Shown piece by piece: positions 48,601 to 57,100 of a DNA stretch of 64,000 bases. The DNA comes from Chitinophaga sp. HK235 (GTDB lineage: Bacteria > Bacteroidota > Bacteroidia > Chitinophagales > Chitinophagaceae), in NCBI RefSeq assembly GCF_018255755.1, contig NZ_CP073766.1, positions 1,364,001 through 1,428,000 on the forward strand. Reading direction: 5' to 3'. A model generated the notes under the pieces. That model searched no databases and had not been told where the DNA came from. It saw only the letters and a list, made by a program, of their open reading frames with translations. The position numbers and the translations under genes are program-made. Position 1 is the first letter of the stretch. The number at the start of each line of letters is the position of its first letter.

Positions 48601-48643
48601 AGTGCAGTAAGCATAGTTGAAAACAAAAAACAAGGTTCATCAC
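45590..48643 (-). CDS. two-component sensor histidine kinase with Reg_prop propeller and Y_Y_Y domain
   Basis: The 1,017-residue protein has an N-terminal export signal, then a periplasmic region built of Reg_prop-like propeller blades (DGLPQNSIKGIVPDRNSFLW, LWLATENGLTRFDG, ILWVGTEKGLYRV, CWLTTNKGLFRV). A Y_Y_Y-type beta-sandwich follows (about 640-730; PSGYYRIRVRKLKGFG). One membrane segment (about 740-760; SAVLIALICLIIVLY) precedes a coiled coil, a HisKA domain with His811 (ITHDIKTPLKFLL) and a HATPase_c domain (NLLDNAVKY, DTGSGM, GTGIGLILVKEL). Unlike the typical Bacteroidota hybrid of this type, it has no receiver or AraC domain, so it must signal to a separate regulator, most likely the gene at 44962-45621 whose 3' end overlaps it by 32 bases. 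The ligand is unknown. Confidence 0.9.
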   Translation of the reverse strand: MMNLVFCFQLCLLHLMPTESNVPTDTTAHYFVRHLTDEDGLPQNSIKGIVPDRNSFLWLATENGLTRFDGNYFLNFSSDNVPGLKSSRMARIYPNDTAIAVETDIGEILTVTESKVKHVGMELPGYKYQQYKETLKDYYPIRGWPDDYAAHFAKISPIVMPQGTDSYFAAYRDTISFVKQGKVEYRIIQPQLDLLRLFVCSNKLFYLGKDGHITGWERERPVKVSLTGDILSDPAFSKCGIELFWNLAAHQVFIYTDNNCYQLQLERDGRIHSSIVLRDFDFHQNYITSIYYDQLNSRVFLGSSTKGLYVCTRQQFIVRKSDASEAEVFYAQAPFPGNAVVTASGLTFNQKGKHTWLPLSFNKENTLEKYTLARDKQGRYWGRYGMLLICVSPDFSHVLHKVELPYLIEQVYADAEGNLWAGGNYPGLYYVKTADPDLRLQFLPAAVEDVSYIKEEQTPGILWVGTEKGLYRVHSPSGRTDTIKGMEQGNVRSIYIPKQEEIWITTYNQGVFLYRNKRLVPLPLDRQRYMAATHCITEDERGYCWLTTNKGLFRVSRQDVLDFADGKQRDLFYYYFGKDQGFNTNEFNGGCEPCAFKYDDGDISLPSLDGLVQFTPSAIRMEMPDKGIFVDWMEHNLKVTEGGDHFELPNNFKTFRLHVSSPYFGDPRNLYFYYCLEKDESQEERIWLPVNSDRTITLSSLPSGYYRIRVRKLKGFGRDQYIEKVIIIHVQEAFYEKGWFRSAVLIALICLIIVLYKIRIRRIRQLNKLLELKVFNRTQKLEETMAILQESDEQLRKQGLMYKHLLTAITHDIKTPLKFLLRVNKNEPVSNRLQEEEIKTVTYESLYRMHHLVDNLIHYMRTSFLTGEFSKDVVDLFQLVEEKTAIFKPVSDSKGIQMTNNVPQGMIVVVNKLLLAVVLHNLLDNAVKYTVRGGVEITAESGEHVLTIHLSDTGSGMPPAVRDWINHTDNDGTGHLNGTGIGLILVKELLTVINARLFVSPGTNGGTIISLQLQLHD

Positions 48644-48926
48644 AGGACGATATGGCTATACAGCTGTCTATTTTAAAGTGCTGTAAAGATATAAAATATT
48701 ATTTGCATGATAAGTATAGGTGGCGGCTTTCCTTGTCGGGGCCATCGATCATTTCAAAGGTAAAGCAGTGACGGTGAGTATATACAAGTAATATAAATTC
48801 AATGACTTTGGGGTTATAAACGTAACGAATCTACGTTTTTTCGTAAAACTCACTACAGTGAATTCGCATCATATTAAAAATTATTTACCTATACTAAAGC
48901 CATATTAAATCCGCCCATGTTTGTAT

Positions 48927-50030
48927 TCAGTCATTACTATGTATAGCCTGTTGCACCAATATCAATTCGCTTATATTGTCTTTATCCACCATTCCCAGCA
49001 GTCTTCCGTTTTCCAGAACGGGACAAACAGTCGCATCATTCGCCAGCATTTTCATGTAAACTTCCTGCAGATTCATATCTGGTGTAAGTATGGTAAAATC
49101 TGTTCTCATAATCCCTGATATAGGCGCTGATTGTCCAAAGGAGGAAAGTCCATGTATCAGTTCCTTCCGGGTAAGTACACCCTTCACTTCTTCATTAATA
49201 GTTACCAGAAAATCATGCTCCTGTCCATCCAGCAATATCTGCACAGCCTTTTCAATGTTATCACCGGGAGATAAGGGAGTAAATCGCCTCATCAGCACAT
49301 CCCGTACTTTAAAACCAGCCAATACATTTTTTGTTGTTTCAAATGCCGCTTCAGTTCCGGCGCCCAGGTATATGAACAGACCGATAAACACCAGCCAGAA
49401 GTTATAGAAGAAACCGAAGAAAACAAAGATCACCGCCAGTATCTGGCCAATAAGGGCAGCCACGCGGGTTGCTTCAATCCGGCTTATTTTGAAGGAAAGG
49501 GCAGCCCGTAATACTCTTCCCCCATCCATAGGGAATGCCGGGATCAGGTTAAATACCGCCAATGCAATATTTGCAGCCATCAGATTAAATGCAAAAGGAA
49601 GGTCCTGCAGATGCTTTGCATTTTTCCATGCTCCCAGCTCCGGCATGGTCCCTGTTGCCCGCAGATATATCCACAATATCGCAGCTATTACAACATTCAT
49701 TGCCGGACCTGCCAATGCTACCACCAATTCCTGTCCTGGTTTTTCCGGCATACTTTCCAGGCTGGCAATGCCGCCAATCGGGTAAATAGTAATATCCCTT
49801 GTACGAATCCCGTATCGCTGAGCAGTAAGTGCATGACTGAATTCATGCAGTACCACACAGGCAAATAAAGCCAGAATAAACGCCACTCCCCATAAGCCTG
49901 CCATCCAGTCATGCCCCATTTCCGCATGGAGCAGGAATATCCAGCCAATGAGTATTAAAAAAGTCCAATGGATATATACTTCAATACCAGAAAATTTTCC
50001 AAGATATAATGACAACCTCTTCTTTTTCAT
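48927..50030 (-). CDS. site-2 protease family protein (M50) with CBS domain pair
   Basis: The 367-residue membrane protein has the zinc-protease motif HEFSH (residues 62-66, with His62, Glu63, His66) in a membrane helix. The second metal-ligand motif is NLIPAFPMDGGRVLRA, whose Asp is the third ligand. Six or so membrane segments are followed by two cytoplasmic CBS domains (about 235-290 and 300-360; VLTRKELIHGLSS, ATVCPVLENGRLLGMVDKD). This matches the subgroup of intramembrane proteases regulated by nucleotide binding to CBS domains, such as the SpoIVFB/Rip-like proteins. Such enzymes release membrane-bound regulators or clear signal-peptide remnants; no anti-sigma factor lies nearby. It is 18 bases downstream of the gene at 50049-51104, so they may be co-transcribed. 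Confidence 0.92.
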   Translation of the reverse strand: MKKKRLSLYLGKFSGIEVYIHWTFLILIGWIFLLHAEMGHDWMAGLWGVAFILALFACVVLHEFSHALTAQRYGIRTRDITIYPIGGIASLESMPEKPGQELVVALAGPAMNVVIAAILWIYLRATGTMPELGAWKNAKHLQDLPFAFNLMAANIALAVFNLIPAFPMDGGRVLRAALSFKISRIEATRVAALIGQILAVIFVFFGFFYNFWLVFIGLFIYLGAGTEAAFETTKNVLAGFKVRDVLMRRFTPLSPGDNIEKAVQILLDGQEHDFLVTINEEVKGVLTRKELIHGLSSFGQSAPISGIMRTDFTILTPDMNLQEVYMKMLANDATVCPVLENGRLLGMVDKDNISELILVQQAIHSND

Positions 50031-50048
50031 GGTATAAATTTTACGTAA

Positions 50049-51104
50049 TCAACGCTTATGAAAATGCAGTTCCCAACCGGCCGCATCGAGATAATCCTCT
50101 TCCCTCGGCAGCAGTAATAAAGGCTGCAATAACTGTGCTGCATCATAGTAAGCGTCCGGCGCTTTTCCGCTGTCACCAATACCAGGTGCATCGCCGGCCT
50201 GAACAATATATCCTTTAGTCAGCGGGCGCAGAGAAACAGAAGGGTAACCGGCGGCCTGTTTCAGGAAACCCTCTTCCCCACCAAGAAATACCAGTGCCTC
50301 GTCACTGATCATATTCAGCCAGTTGATCCGTTTGAGCTGAGGCACAAAACAGTTTTTTTCCAGCGAGAAATGCCGTCCCAGCATCACAGTAATACCGGGG
50401 ATGCGGTAATCGAAGCCGGGATGTTCTGCCAGCAGCTGCTTAAGTTTAGCCTGTGCCTGACTGTTACTGTAACCTTCCCATTTCACCATGGTATAACCCG
50501 CGGACGCTGAAAAAAAACTGCCGCTTTGTATTATCCGGAAACCGGACACCCAATCCAAAAACGCCGAAGCGCCGGTAAAACTGTCTACGGGCAGACAGAT
50601 ATTCATTTCACTGATGCTGACGCCCTTGTACAGCTGCTTACTACCCGTTGCTTCCAGTTCGGCCCGGTACTTTACTGCCAGCTCTGCTGCCGCAGCCAGG
50701 TTTCGCGGTGTGGCCGGCCGCCTGTGTATCAGACATTCAAACGAAGCATCACCGATACCACCTCCCTCATCTTTAATCCCTACCCCACCGCGGTTGGCCA
50801 GTCTTCTCCACAGAAAATTTTGCTTTGCAGCCAGGAAATCGGGAAACTGCTGCAGGGCTTTATCTTTGTTTCGTATACGCGTTTCCGCTGTTGTAGTACC
50901 ACCGTTGTGATAGTTAAATACCGGCTCCAGAAGTTCCAATGCCCGGTTATAAAAATCGAGCATCAGTTCATCATCAGTATACTGGAAATAAACAGTCAGA
51001 TACAGGCAGGGCTGCAGATATTCCTGCCAGTAACGAACAGGGGGCGTATGGTTTGTTTCCTTATAATCTCTGCATCTAAAGACATCCCAATTACGTTGTT
51101 CCAT
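50049..51104 (-). CDS. type VI immunity family protein (DUF3396-like)
   Basis: The 351-residue soluble protein has the features I associate with the DUF3396/TsiV type VI immunity family. These are an N-terminal segment with a tyrosine-rich strand (YLTVYFQYTDDELMLDFYNR), a central helical part, and the C-terminal block GYPSVSLRPLTKGYIVQAGD with PGIGDSG and then DAYYDAAQLLQPLLL. Proteins of this family neutralise nuclease or other effectors delivered by type VI secretion systems. No effector, VgrG, Hcp or other T6SS gene is present in the window, so it appears to be an orphan immunity gene that could protect against neighbours' toxins. It probably shares a transcript with the M50 protease. Family call from memory; no search made. 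Confidence 0.65.
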   Translation of the reverse strand: MEQRNWDVFRCRDYKETNHTPPVRYWQEYLQPCLYLTVYFQYTDDELMLDFYNRALELLEPVFNYHNGGTTTAETRIRNKDKALQQFPDFLAAKQNFLWRRLANRGGVGIKDEGGGIGDASFECLIHRRPATPRNLAAAAELAVKYRAELEATGSKQLYKGVSISEMNICLPVDSFTGASAFLDWVSGFRIIQSGSFFSASAGYTMVKWEGYSNSQAQAKLKQLLAEHPGFDYRIPGITVMLGRHFSLEKNCFVPQLKRINWLNMISDEALVFLGGEEGFLKQAAGYPSVSLRPLTKGYIVQAGDAPGIGDSGKAPDAYYDAAQLLQPLLLLPREEDYLDAAGWELHFHKR

Positions 51105-51205
51105 GCGGGTTATAATTGATTTTCATTTGAGAGATTAAAGCTACTCTATTTTCTTCAGTCATAGCTTGATGAAGGAGGGTACAATAATATTTTGATTTAA
51201 TCAAC

Positions 51206-51236
51206 AGAAAAGCCTTCCGTATCCGGAAGGCTTCCA
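51206..51236 (-). terminator. terminator closing the NRPS-PKS operon
   Basis: A 10-bp perfect stem (51210-51219 AAGCCTTCCG with 51224-51233) has a 4-base loop and a T run on the minus strand (TTTTCTG). It lies 33 bases beyond the stop of the CPBP protease gene and before the immunity gene start. Confidence 0.75.
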
Positions 51237-51266
51237 CGTTATTTGATGCAGGTACTTATACGTTTA

Positions 51267-52151
51267 TTAGCTCCAATTTAATTGTCTTTTCACCACCTTC
51301 CGAAAGACCAAGGTTACAAAAACAGTAACAATTAAAGCGCAAAACGCCAGACTGGCCAACACAGGGCCCTGTGCTGCCGGTATTGGAGCATAATGCAATA
51401 GAATAACAATTAAATTATTTGTGATGTGAGCTGCTATCGCATACCAGATATTTTTCGACCACACAAAAATATACCCTAACAAAGCCCCTGATATCATGAT
51501 GGGAATAAAGCTATAGAACTGAAAATGAAATAAACTAAACAAAAAGGCAGTAACCCATACAGCATAATGATGGTTCCTTAAATCATGCTGAAGCTGCAAC
51601 TGAATCATACCCCGGAAAAAAAACTCCTCGACAATGCCCGGAATAACGGCCATAACAATGGCACTAACTATAAATCCTCTGGTATCATTCAGATTAAACA
51701 ATGCATTGGTCATATTCCCTGCTTGTGCTTCACTCTCTTTTAAAAGTTTTTCCAATGCAGCAAACGAAGCAGGCAACTCAATACTATGGTTTAAATTAAT
51801 CAGAATGGTTACCAAAGGTAACATTGTAACGATCGGCAGTATTGATAATATAAGGGGTAATGGCCGGACTTTATTATTTGCCCACAATTCACGCAGCAAA
51901 GGTTTATTCAGTAACAATAAAAAAAACACCGGCACTATTAAGAAACTAAACAGGGAATAACAAACTGATTGAAATAAAACAAGGGACTTATCCACGCTTC
52001 CGATATCCTTTGTCAGTTCCTCCATTTGAAAAGCATCTACAGTAAAAACCAGACTGGTCAATAACATGGTTAACAGCTGTCCCAGTAGTGGGCAAATAAC
52101 TATAAGGATCGCTGTATAAAAAGTCCGGAATTTATCCATCATACTTTTCAT
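51267..52151 (-). CDS. CPBP family intramembrane glutamic endopeptidase
   Basis: The 294-residue protein has seven or eight membrane segments and the CPBP (CAAX/Abi) motifs. Motif 1 is EEFFFRGMIQ (EExxxR), motif 2 is FSLFHFQFYSF with the catalytic His, and the third is a late HITNN. Members are Rce1-like proteases; in bacteria they are often linked to peptide natural products or self-immunity. The frame is open to 52193, overlapping the thioesterase, but the ATG at 52151 (MKSMMDKF) gives a normal spacing of 11 bases to the upstream stop at 52163; a further start at 52142 is possible. It is the last gene before the operon terminator, so it is likely co-expressed with the synthetase. Confidence 0.85.
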   Translation of the reverse strand: MKSMMDKFRTFYTAILIVICPLLGQLLTMLLTSLVFTVDAFQMEELTKDIGSVDKSLVLFQSVCYSLFSFLIVPVFFLLLLNKPLLRELWANNKVRPLPLILSILPIVTMLPLVTILINLNHSIELPASFAALEKLLKESEAQAGNMTNALFNLNDTRGFIVSAIVMAVIPGIVEEFFFRGMIQLQLQHDLRNHHYAVWVTAFLFSLFHFQFYSFIPIMISGALLGYIFVWSKNIWYAIAAHITNNLIVILLHYAPIPAAQGPVLASLAFCALIVTVFVTLVFRKVVKRQLNWS

Positions 52152-52162
52152 GCTACAATAGA

Positions 52163-52891
52163 TTATATTTGATTGAACCCGGCCACTTCGCACAAACCGT
52201 CAATTTTGCGCTTTATATAAGCCAGCAGCGTTTGCATCTGTGAAAATATAAAAAAATGCTGTCCTGGCAATTGCGTGTATTCAAAATCCGCGGTGGTCTC
52301 ATTTTTCCATAATAAAGCCTGTTGAGGAGAAACATTTTCTTCTTTACCAGTCACCACATACATCGGTATGCTAAAAGGCGCTGTTGCTTTATACCTGCAC
52401 TTTTCCAGCGCTTCGATATCTGCCCGGAAAATGGGTACATAGAACTCCATAAAATCGGAATTCCCCAAAATTTCATCCGGGAGTCCTCCAAGATGAGCCA
52501 GACTTCGAATAAAATCTTCCCTGGACATATTATATCTGATTGGCGCCTGCCATCCGTTTACAATAGAGCCTGCTCCTGTTAAAAACAGTGCCAATGGCGG
52601 CTCCAATTGATTCTCCAATATCTTTCTCACCATCAGATAACTTACAACAGCCCCCATACTATGACCATAAATCACATAAGGCCCTTCAACAGCCAACGCT
52701 TTAAACTGAACAAAAAGATCTTCAATGAGCACTTCCATATCATTAATCAGATCTTCCCCAATTCTGGAACCCCTACCCGGGTATTCTATCGTAATTAAGT
52801 TAATATAGTCCGGCAAAAACTTGGAAAATTCATCGTAGGAGTAGATATTCCCACCTGCAAATGGAAAACAAACCAGATTTATTTTTCTCAT
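52163..52891 (-). CDS. type II thioesterase of the NRPS-PKS cluster
   Basis: The 242-residue alpha/beta hydrolase has the type II thioesterase pattern: INLVCFPFAGGN at the N terminus, the nucleophile elbow GHSMG with Ser78, and a catalytic His212 in PGQHFF. Its length is standard for stand-alone editing thioesterases (GrsT/TesA type), which free misprimed or stalled acyl and aminoacyl groups from carrier domains. The lid region EPPLALFLTGAGSIVNG also fits. It is 54 bases downstream of the dehydrogenase gene and on the same operon as the synthetase. The synthetase ends without an internal thioesterase, so this enzyme might also be involved in product release, though editing is the family's usual role. 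Confidence 0.9.
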   Translation of the reverse strand: MRKINLVCFPFAGGNIYSYDEFSKFLPDYINLITIEYPGRGSRIGEDLINDMEVLIEDLFVQFKALAVEGPYVIYGHSMGAVVSYLMVRKILENQLEPPLALFLTGAGSIVNGWQAPIRYNMSREDFIRSLAHLGGLPDEILGNSDFMEFYVPIFRADIEALEKCRYKATAPFSIPMYVVTGKEENVSPQQALLWKNETTADFEYTQLPGQHFFIFSQMQTLLAYIKRKIDGLCEVAGFNQI

Positions 52892-52945
52892 AATTTAAAC
52901 TATTATCCTGTTAAAGTCCATTGTTTAATTTTGATTCTTTCTTCA

Positions 52946-54106
52946 TCATTCATCATTGATCTTATATAAAGGGAAATAGCTGATCAGGTTACCGGTAGTG
53001 TAATCACTGCAAAGCCGGGGAATTTCATCCCATTCGTACACATAATCCACATCTACCTGCGGCATCCAGTTATTACGCAGTGCGTATTCCATGGCCTCTA
53101 TTGCTTCTGCGTGTTTTGCATAATGGGTATGAACATGAATATGTCTGTTAATGCTCTCTATTGCCCTGAGATGGGATAACTCCATGCCCCATTTCCAACC
53201 GGATGTAGCAATGACACCTTGTCTTGACAACGCTTTTAAGGTAGCTCTGTATACCGACAATCCTATGTTATCGATAAATATTGCAGCCCCTGCCCCGCCT
53301 GTAATCTCATTGATTTGCTCCAGAAACAGTTTTTCGGACGCTCTGTAATTTTTCTTATATGCTTCATCATTCGTATAACGCTCATGATCATAGTGCAGAT
53401 GAGGGAACCCTCTTCTGTCAACAGTGATAATACCAGCCTGTTCAAGACTTTCTTTTCTCTCATTCAGCGATGTTATCATGGCCGCATTAAATCCATAGTT
53501 TTTGGCCAGCAACAATTCAGCTAAACTCACGCCGCCTCCCCATGATACCACAAATTCATTTTCAACGGGAACATCTCCCATCTGGGACTGCCAACACTTC
53601 AGGGCAACTTTCCAGTTTGCCCATGCAGTAACATACCGCAGAGAAAAAGCGGCCCATTGTTTTAAGGAAAAGCCCGAGTTCTCCGGGATTGGGATCAAGG
53701 TATGCCTGCTTACTTTTGATTTCCTTGAAAGCAACCCAAAGGTATTCGGAGCATCATAGGCTAAAATCTTCTCCGGATAGCCATATTTATCGGAAATGGC
53801 ATTGCAGAAAAGCATACAGACATCACCCGGTTTTAAATCTTTAACATTTTTTCCGGTATCGATTACCTTTACTACACCTGCATTGCCCAATACAATTTTA
53901 TCCTCTTTTCTTTGCATACATATATCAACCGGGTCCCGCATGATAGCATGATGCATATTTCCTTCCCAACAGCCGTAGATGGGATGAATCAAGACCTCAT
54001 CCGGCAATAGGACACCTAAATTCATTTCCTCACGTATTAACAATCCGGGCTCAGTATTTCCATTGCCACTGTTGAGAATCCATGCCTCTGTAATAATTTC
54101 TGCCAT
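52946..54106 (-). CDS. MDR-superfamily dehydrogenase/enoyl reductase, natural-product tailoring
   Basis: The 386-residue protein has an N-terminal GroES-like region (LLPDEVLIHPIYGCWEGNM, then IVLGNAGVVKVIDTGKNVKD with the PGD turn) and a C-terminal Rossmann domain with the glycine-rich loop VVSWGGGVSLAELLLAKNYG. The layout and length fit medium-chain dehydrogenase/reductase enzymes of the zinc or crotonyl-CoA reductase type. A likely structural-zinc cysteine cluster is absent. It starts 77 bases after the synthetase stop and precedes the thioesterase, so it is most likely a tailoring or precursor-supply oxidoreductase for the peptide-polyketide. The synthetase has no ketoreductase or enoyl-reductase domain, which makes a trans-acting reduction conceivable. 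Reaction unknown. Confidence 0.75.
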   Translation of the reverse strand: MAEIITEAWILNSGNGNTEPGLLIREEMNLGVLLPDEVLIHPIYGCWEGNMHHAIMRDPVDICMQRKEDKIVLGNAGVVKVIDTGKNVKDLKPGDVCMLFCNAISDKYGYPEKILAYDAPNTFGLLSRKSKVSRHTLIPIPENSGFSLKQWAAFSLRYVTAWANWKVALKCWQSQMGDVPVENEFVVSWGGGVSLAELLLAKNYGFNAAMITSLNERKESLEQAGIITVDRRGFPHLHYDHERYTNDEAYKKNYRASEKLFLEQINEITGGAGAAIFIDNIGLSVYRATLKALSRQGVIATSGWKWGMELSHLRAIESINRHIHVHTHYAKHAEAIEAMEYALRNNWMPQVDVDYVYEWDEIPRLCSDYTTGNLISYFPLYKINDE

Positions 54107-54183
54107 TTTGTTTTTAATTTTAGTTTTTTAAAAAAGAAGTAGTGAATATTCGATCGGCCTAATTATGTTGGCAAGCGATTCTT

Positions 54184-57100
54184 TTAGCTATTTGTTTTCA
54201 TTTCATCCTGGGCAAGAGACACAGCCCTTTCACGGCTGTAGAATTGAACAAGCTTTTGAATGGTATTGTATTTAAACAAATCTGCCGGGCTGATATGCTC
54301 AAATCCGTCCAGTTCATTAAGCTTCTTTTTCAGTTGAATACTCAGTACTGAATTACCGCCTATTCTAAAGAAATTATGCTGGGTGCTGATTTGTTCGCTG
54401 GCAAGTCCCAATACTTCTGCATAGATCAGGCACAATTTATTTTCCAGTTCTGTAGCAGGAGGAACATGCGCTTCCTTCATCACATTAAAGCCCGGATCAG
54501 GGAAAGCCCGTTTATCCAGTTTTCTGTTAATCGTCAGCGGGAAAGATTCCATGGCAACCAGACCAGCAGGCATCATGTATTCCGGCAATACTTTGGCCAG
54601 TGTGTCCAGTATAAATTCCTGGGTCAGTGAAGCCGCATCGGGGAATGATCTATCCGGAACATAATATCCCACGAGATATTTAGTGCTGCCGGATGCTGTC
54701 TGTCTTTCCTTTGCCAGCACGCAGCTTTGCCGGATGCCGGGAATCTGCAGGAGCGCCTGTTCTATTTCCGGCAACTCTATTCTGAACCCGCGGATCTTTA
54801 CCTGCTCATCATTTCTACCGATGTAATCTATACTGCCGTCCTCCATCCATCTTACCAGATCTCCTGTTTTGTAAAGCCGCGTATATCCTTTAGCGTTATC
54901 TCCTTCGGTTGCAAATGGATTGGCAATAAAACGCGCTGCCGTTAATTCTTCGTTATGGAAATAACCTCTTGCCAGGCCGGCGCCTCCTATATACAATTCT
55001 CCGGTAACGCCCACCGGTACCGGTTGAAGGCTGGGATCGAGGATATAGAACTTAACATTTTCAAGCGCTTTACCTATATTGGTATGCAGGTCCCCTTCTG
55101 AATACGAGTGCAGACTTGAACCAACTGTATTCTCTGTGGGGCCGTAACCATTGATCAGCTCCCGGCCCTGGCTCCATTGCTGCATTAACTTCAAGGCAGT
55201 CACCTCACCGGAAACGACCAGTGTCTTCAATGCCGGCATACCAGACGACGACATTACGTTTAACAAAACAGGAGGCAATGAAGCATTCGTTATTTTACAT
55301 TTATCCATGTATTCAGTCAATAGCTGGCCATCCTGTCTGATAGCGCCGGTTACCACGAAGAGCTGGGCACCAAAGGCCAGCGTGCTGAATATATCCCACG
55401 CCGATGCATCAAATACCAGGGAAGCATATTGCACTACCTTCGATTCAGGGTTGATGTTAAATCTGTCTCTTTGTGAAAACACCAGGTTCATCAGACTTTC
55501 ATGTTCTATCATCACACCTTTGGGTTTACCGGTGGTACCGGAGGTATAGATGATATAGGCAAGGTCCCGGGATGAACTGTATGCCGGCAGGTTGGCGATA
55601 TCTTCATGGAGGTAAAAATCTTCCGTCAGGTCTGCATAAAGTATCTTCTCTTCAGGAAGCTGTACCTCTCTCCTTTTACGTTGGCACAGTATCAGCGCAG
55701 CACCGGTATCTTCCAATATATAATCGATCCTTTGCTGGGGGTAGGAAGGATCCAGGGGAACATAAGCTCCACCGGCCTTCAGCACGGCCAGTATGCTTAC
55801 AATCATCTCCAGGCCCCTGCTCTGGCACAAGGCTATCAGGGTATCCGGTTTTAATTCCTGCCCCGTCCTTTGCCGGTATTGCGTTCTGATTTGACGGGCC
55901 AACTGATTGCTCTTTTCATTGAGCTGCTTATAACTCAGCTGCTGGTCTTCACAAACAAGCGCAATATTGTCCTCACTTTCCGTGGCCTGCTCTTCAAAAT
56001 ACTGATGAAAGGTTTTTCCTTTGGGATATAACTTATCGGTAGCAGTCCATTCGTATACGATCTGCCGGTACTCTTCGGGTGACAATAAACAGATGCTGTT
56101 ATATTCTTTTTCAGGCGCCTTCGTCAGTGTTTCCAGCAGTTGGATAAAATGCCTGATCAGCCGGGAAATCGTTTCTTCCCGGAACAGGCTGGTGGCATAG
56201 CTGACCTGTCCTCTGATTTCTTCCCCGCTGTCATCAATTAAGATAGACAGATCAAATTTTTCTATTTCGAAAGAAAGCGAACCTTCGTAGGGCTTCAGAT
56301 ATGCTTTTTGCTGCTCGGCTGTCTCATTAGCAAAGCTCTGTACCGCAAACGCTACCTGGAAGAGCGGATGCCGTGAAGGATCCTGCTCCACGCCCAGTTC
56401 ACTGACCAGTTTCTCAAAAGGCAGATCCTGATACTGTTGTGCCTCCATCTGTTGCTGATGAACATCCCGAACCAGCTCTTCAAAGCTCTGGGTATTGCTT
56501 AACAGCGCCCTGTTGGTCAGGGTATTGACAAAGAAACCGATAAGGTCCTGTGTCTGTCTGTGATGACGGTTGGCAATAGGACTTCCTATCAGGATATCAT
56601 CCTGTCCGGTGTATTTACCAAACAGAATATAAGCGCTGCTCAGCAGTGCACTGTGTATGGTCACCCCATGCTGTCGCACCAGCGCCCGTAATCTGTCACT
56701 GAGGGCTTTATTGAGTAGGAACGCTTCTCTTGCTCCGCTGTAATCTATTCTGGCCGGCCTTGGATAATCGGTAGGCAAGACCAAAGTCTGATAACCGGAC
56801 AACCTGTCCTTCCAGTAGTTGAGCTGTTTGTCCAGCATTTCTCCCGTCAGCCAGGTCCGTTGCCACAGGGCAAAGTCCTTGTACTGAATCTCTAAAGCAG
56901 GCAAGCTAAAGGAAGTATCCTGCTGCATATATGCCTGGTAGTAAGCCAGTAGTTCCTTTTGGAATATTTCGATGGACCAGCCATCAGTAGCAATATGATG
57001 TATATTGATGAGCAATATCCTTCTTTCCGTCCGGGTTTTGTAGAATTTCACCCGTATCGGGTAATCATGCTGCAAATCAAAGGGACGGTTGATATCTTCT

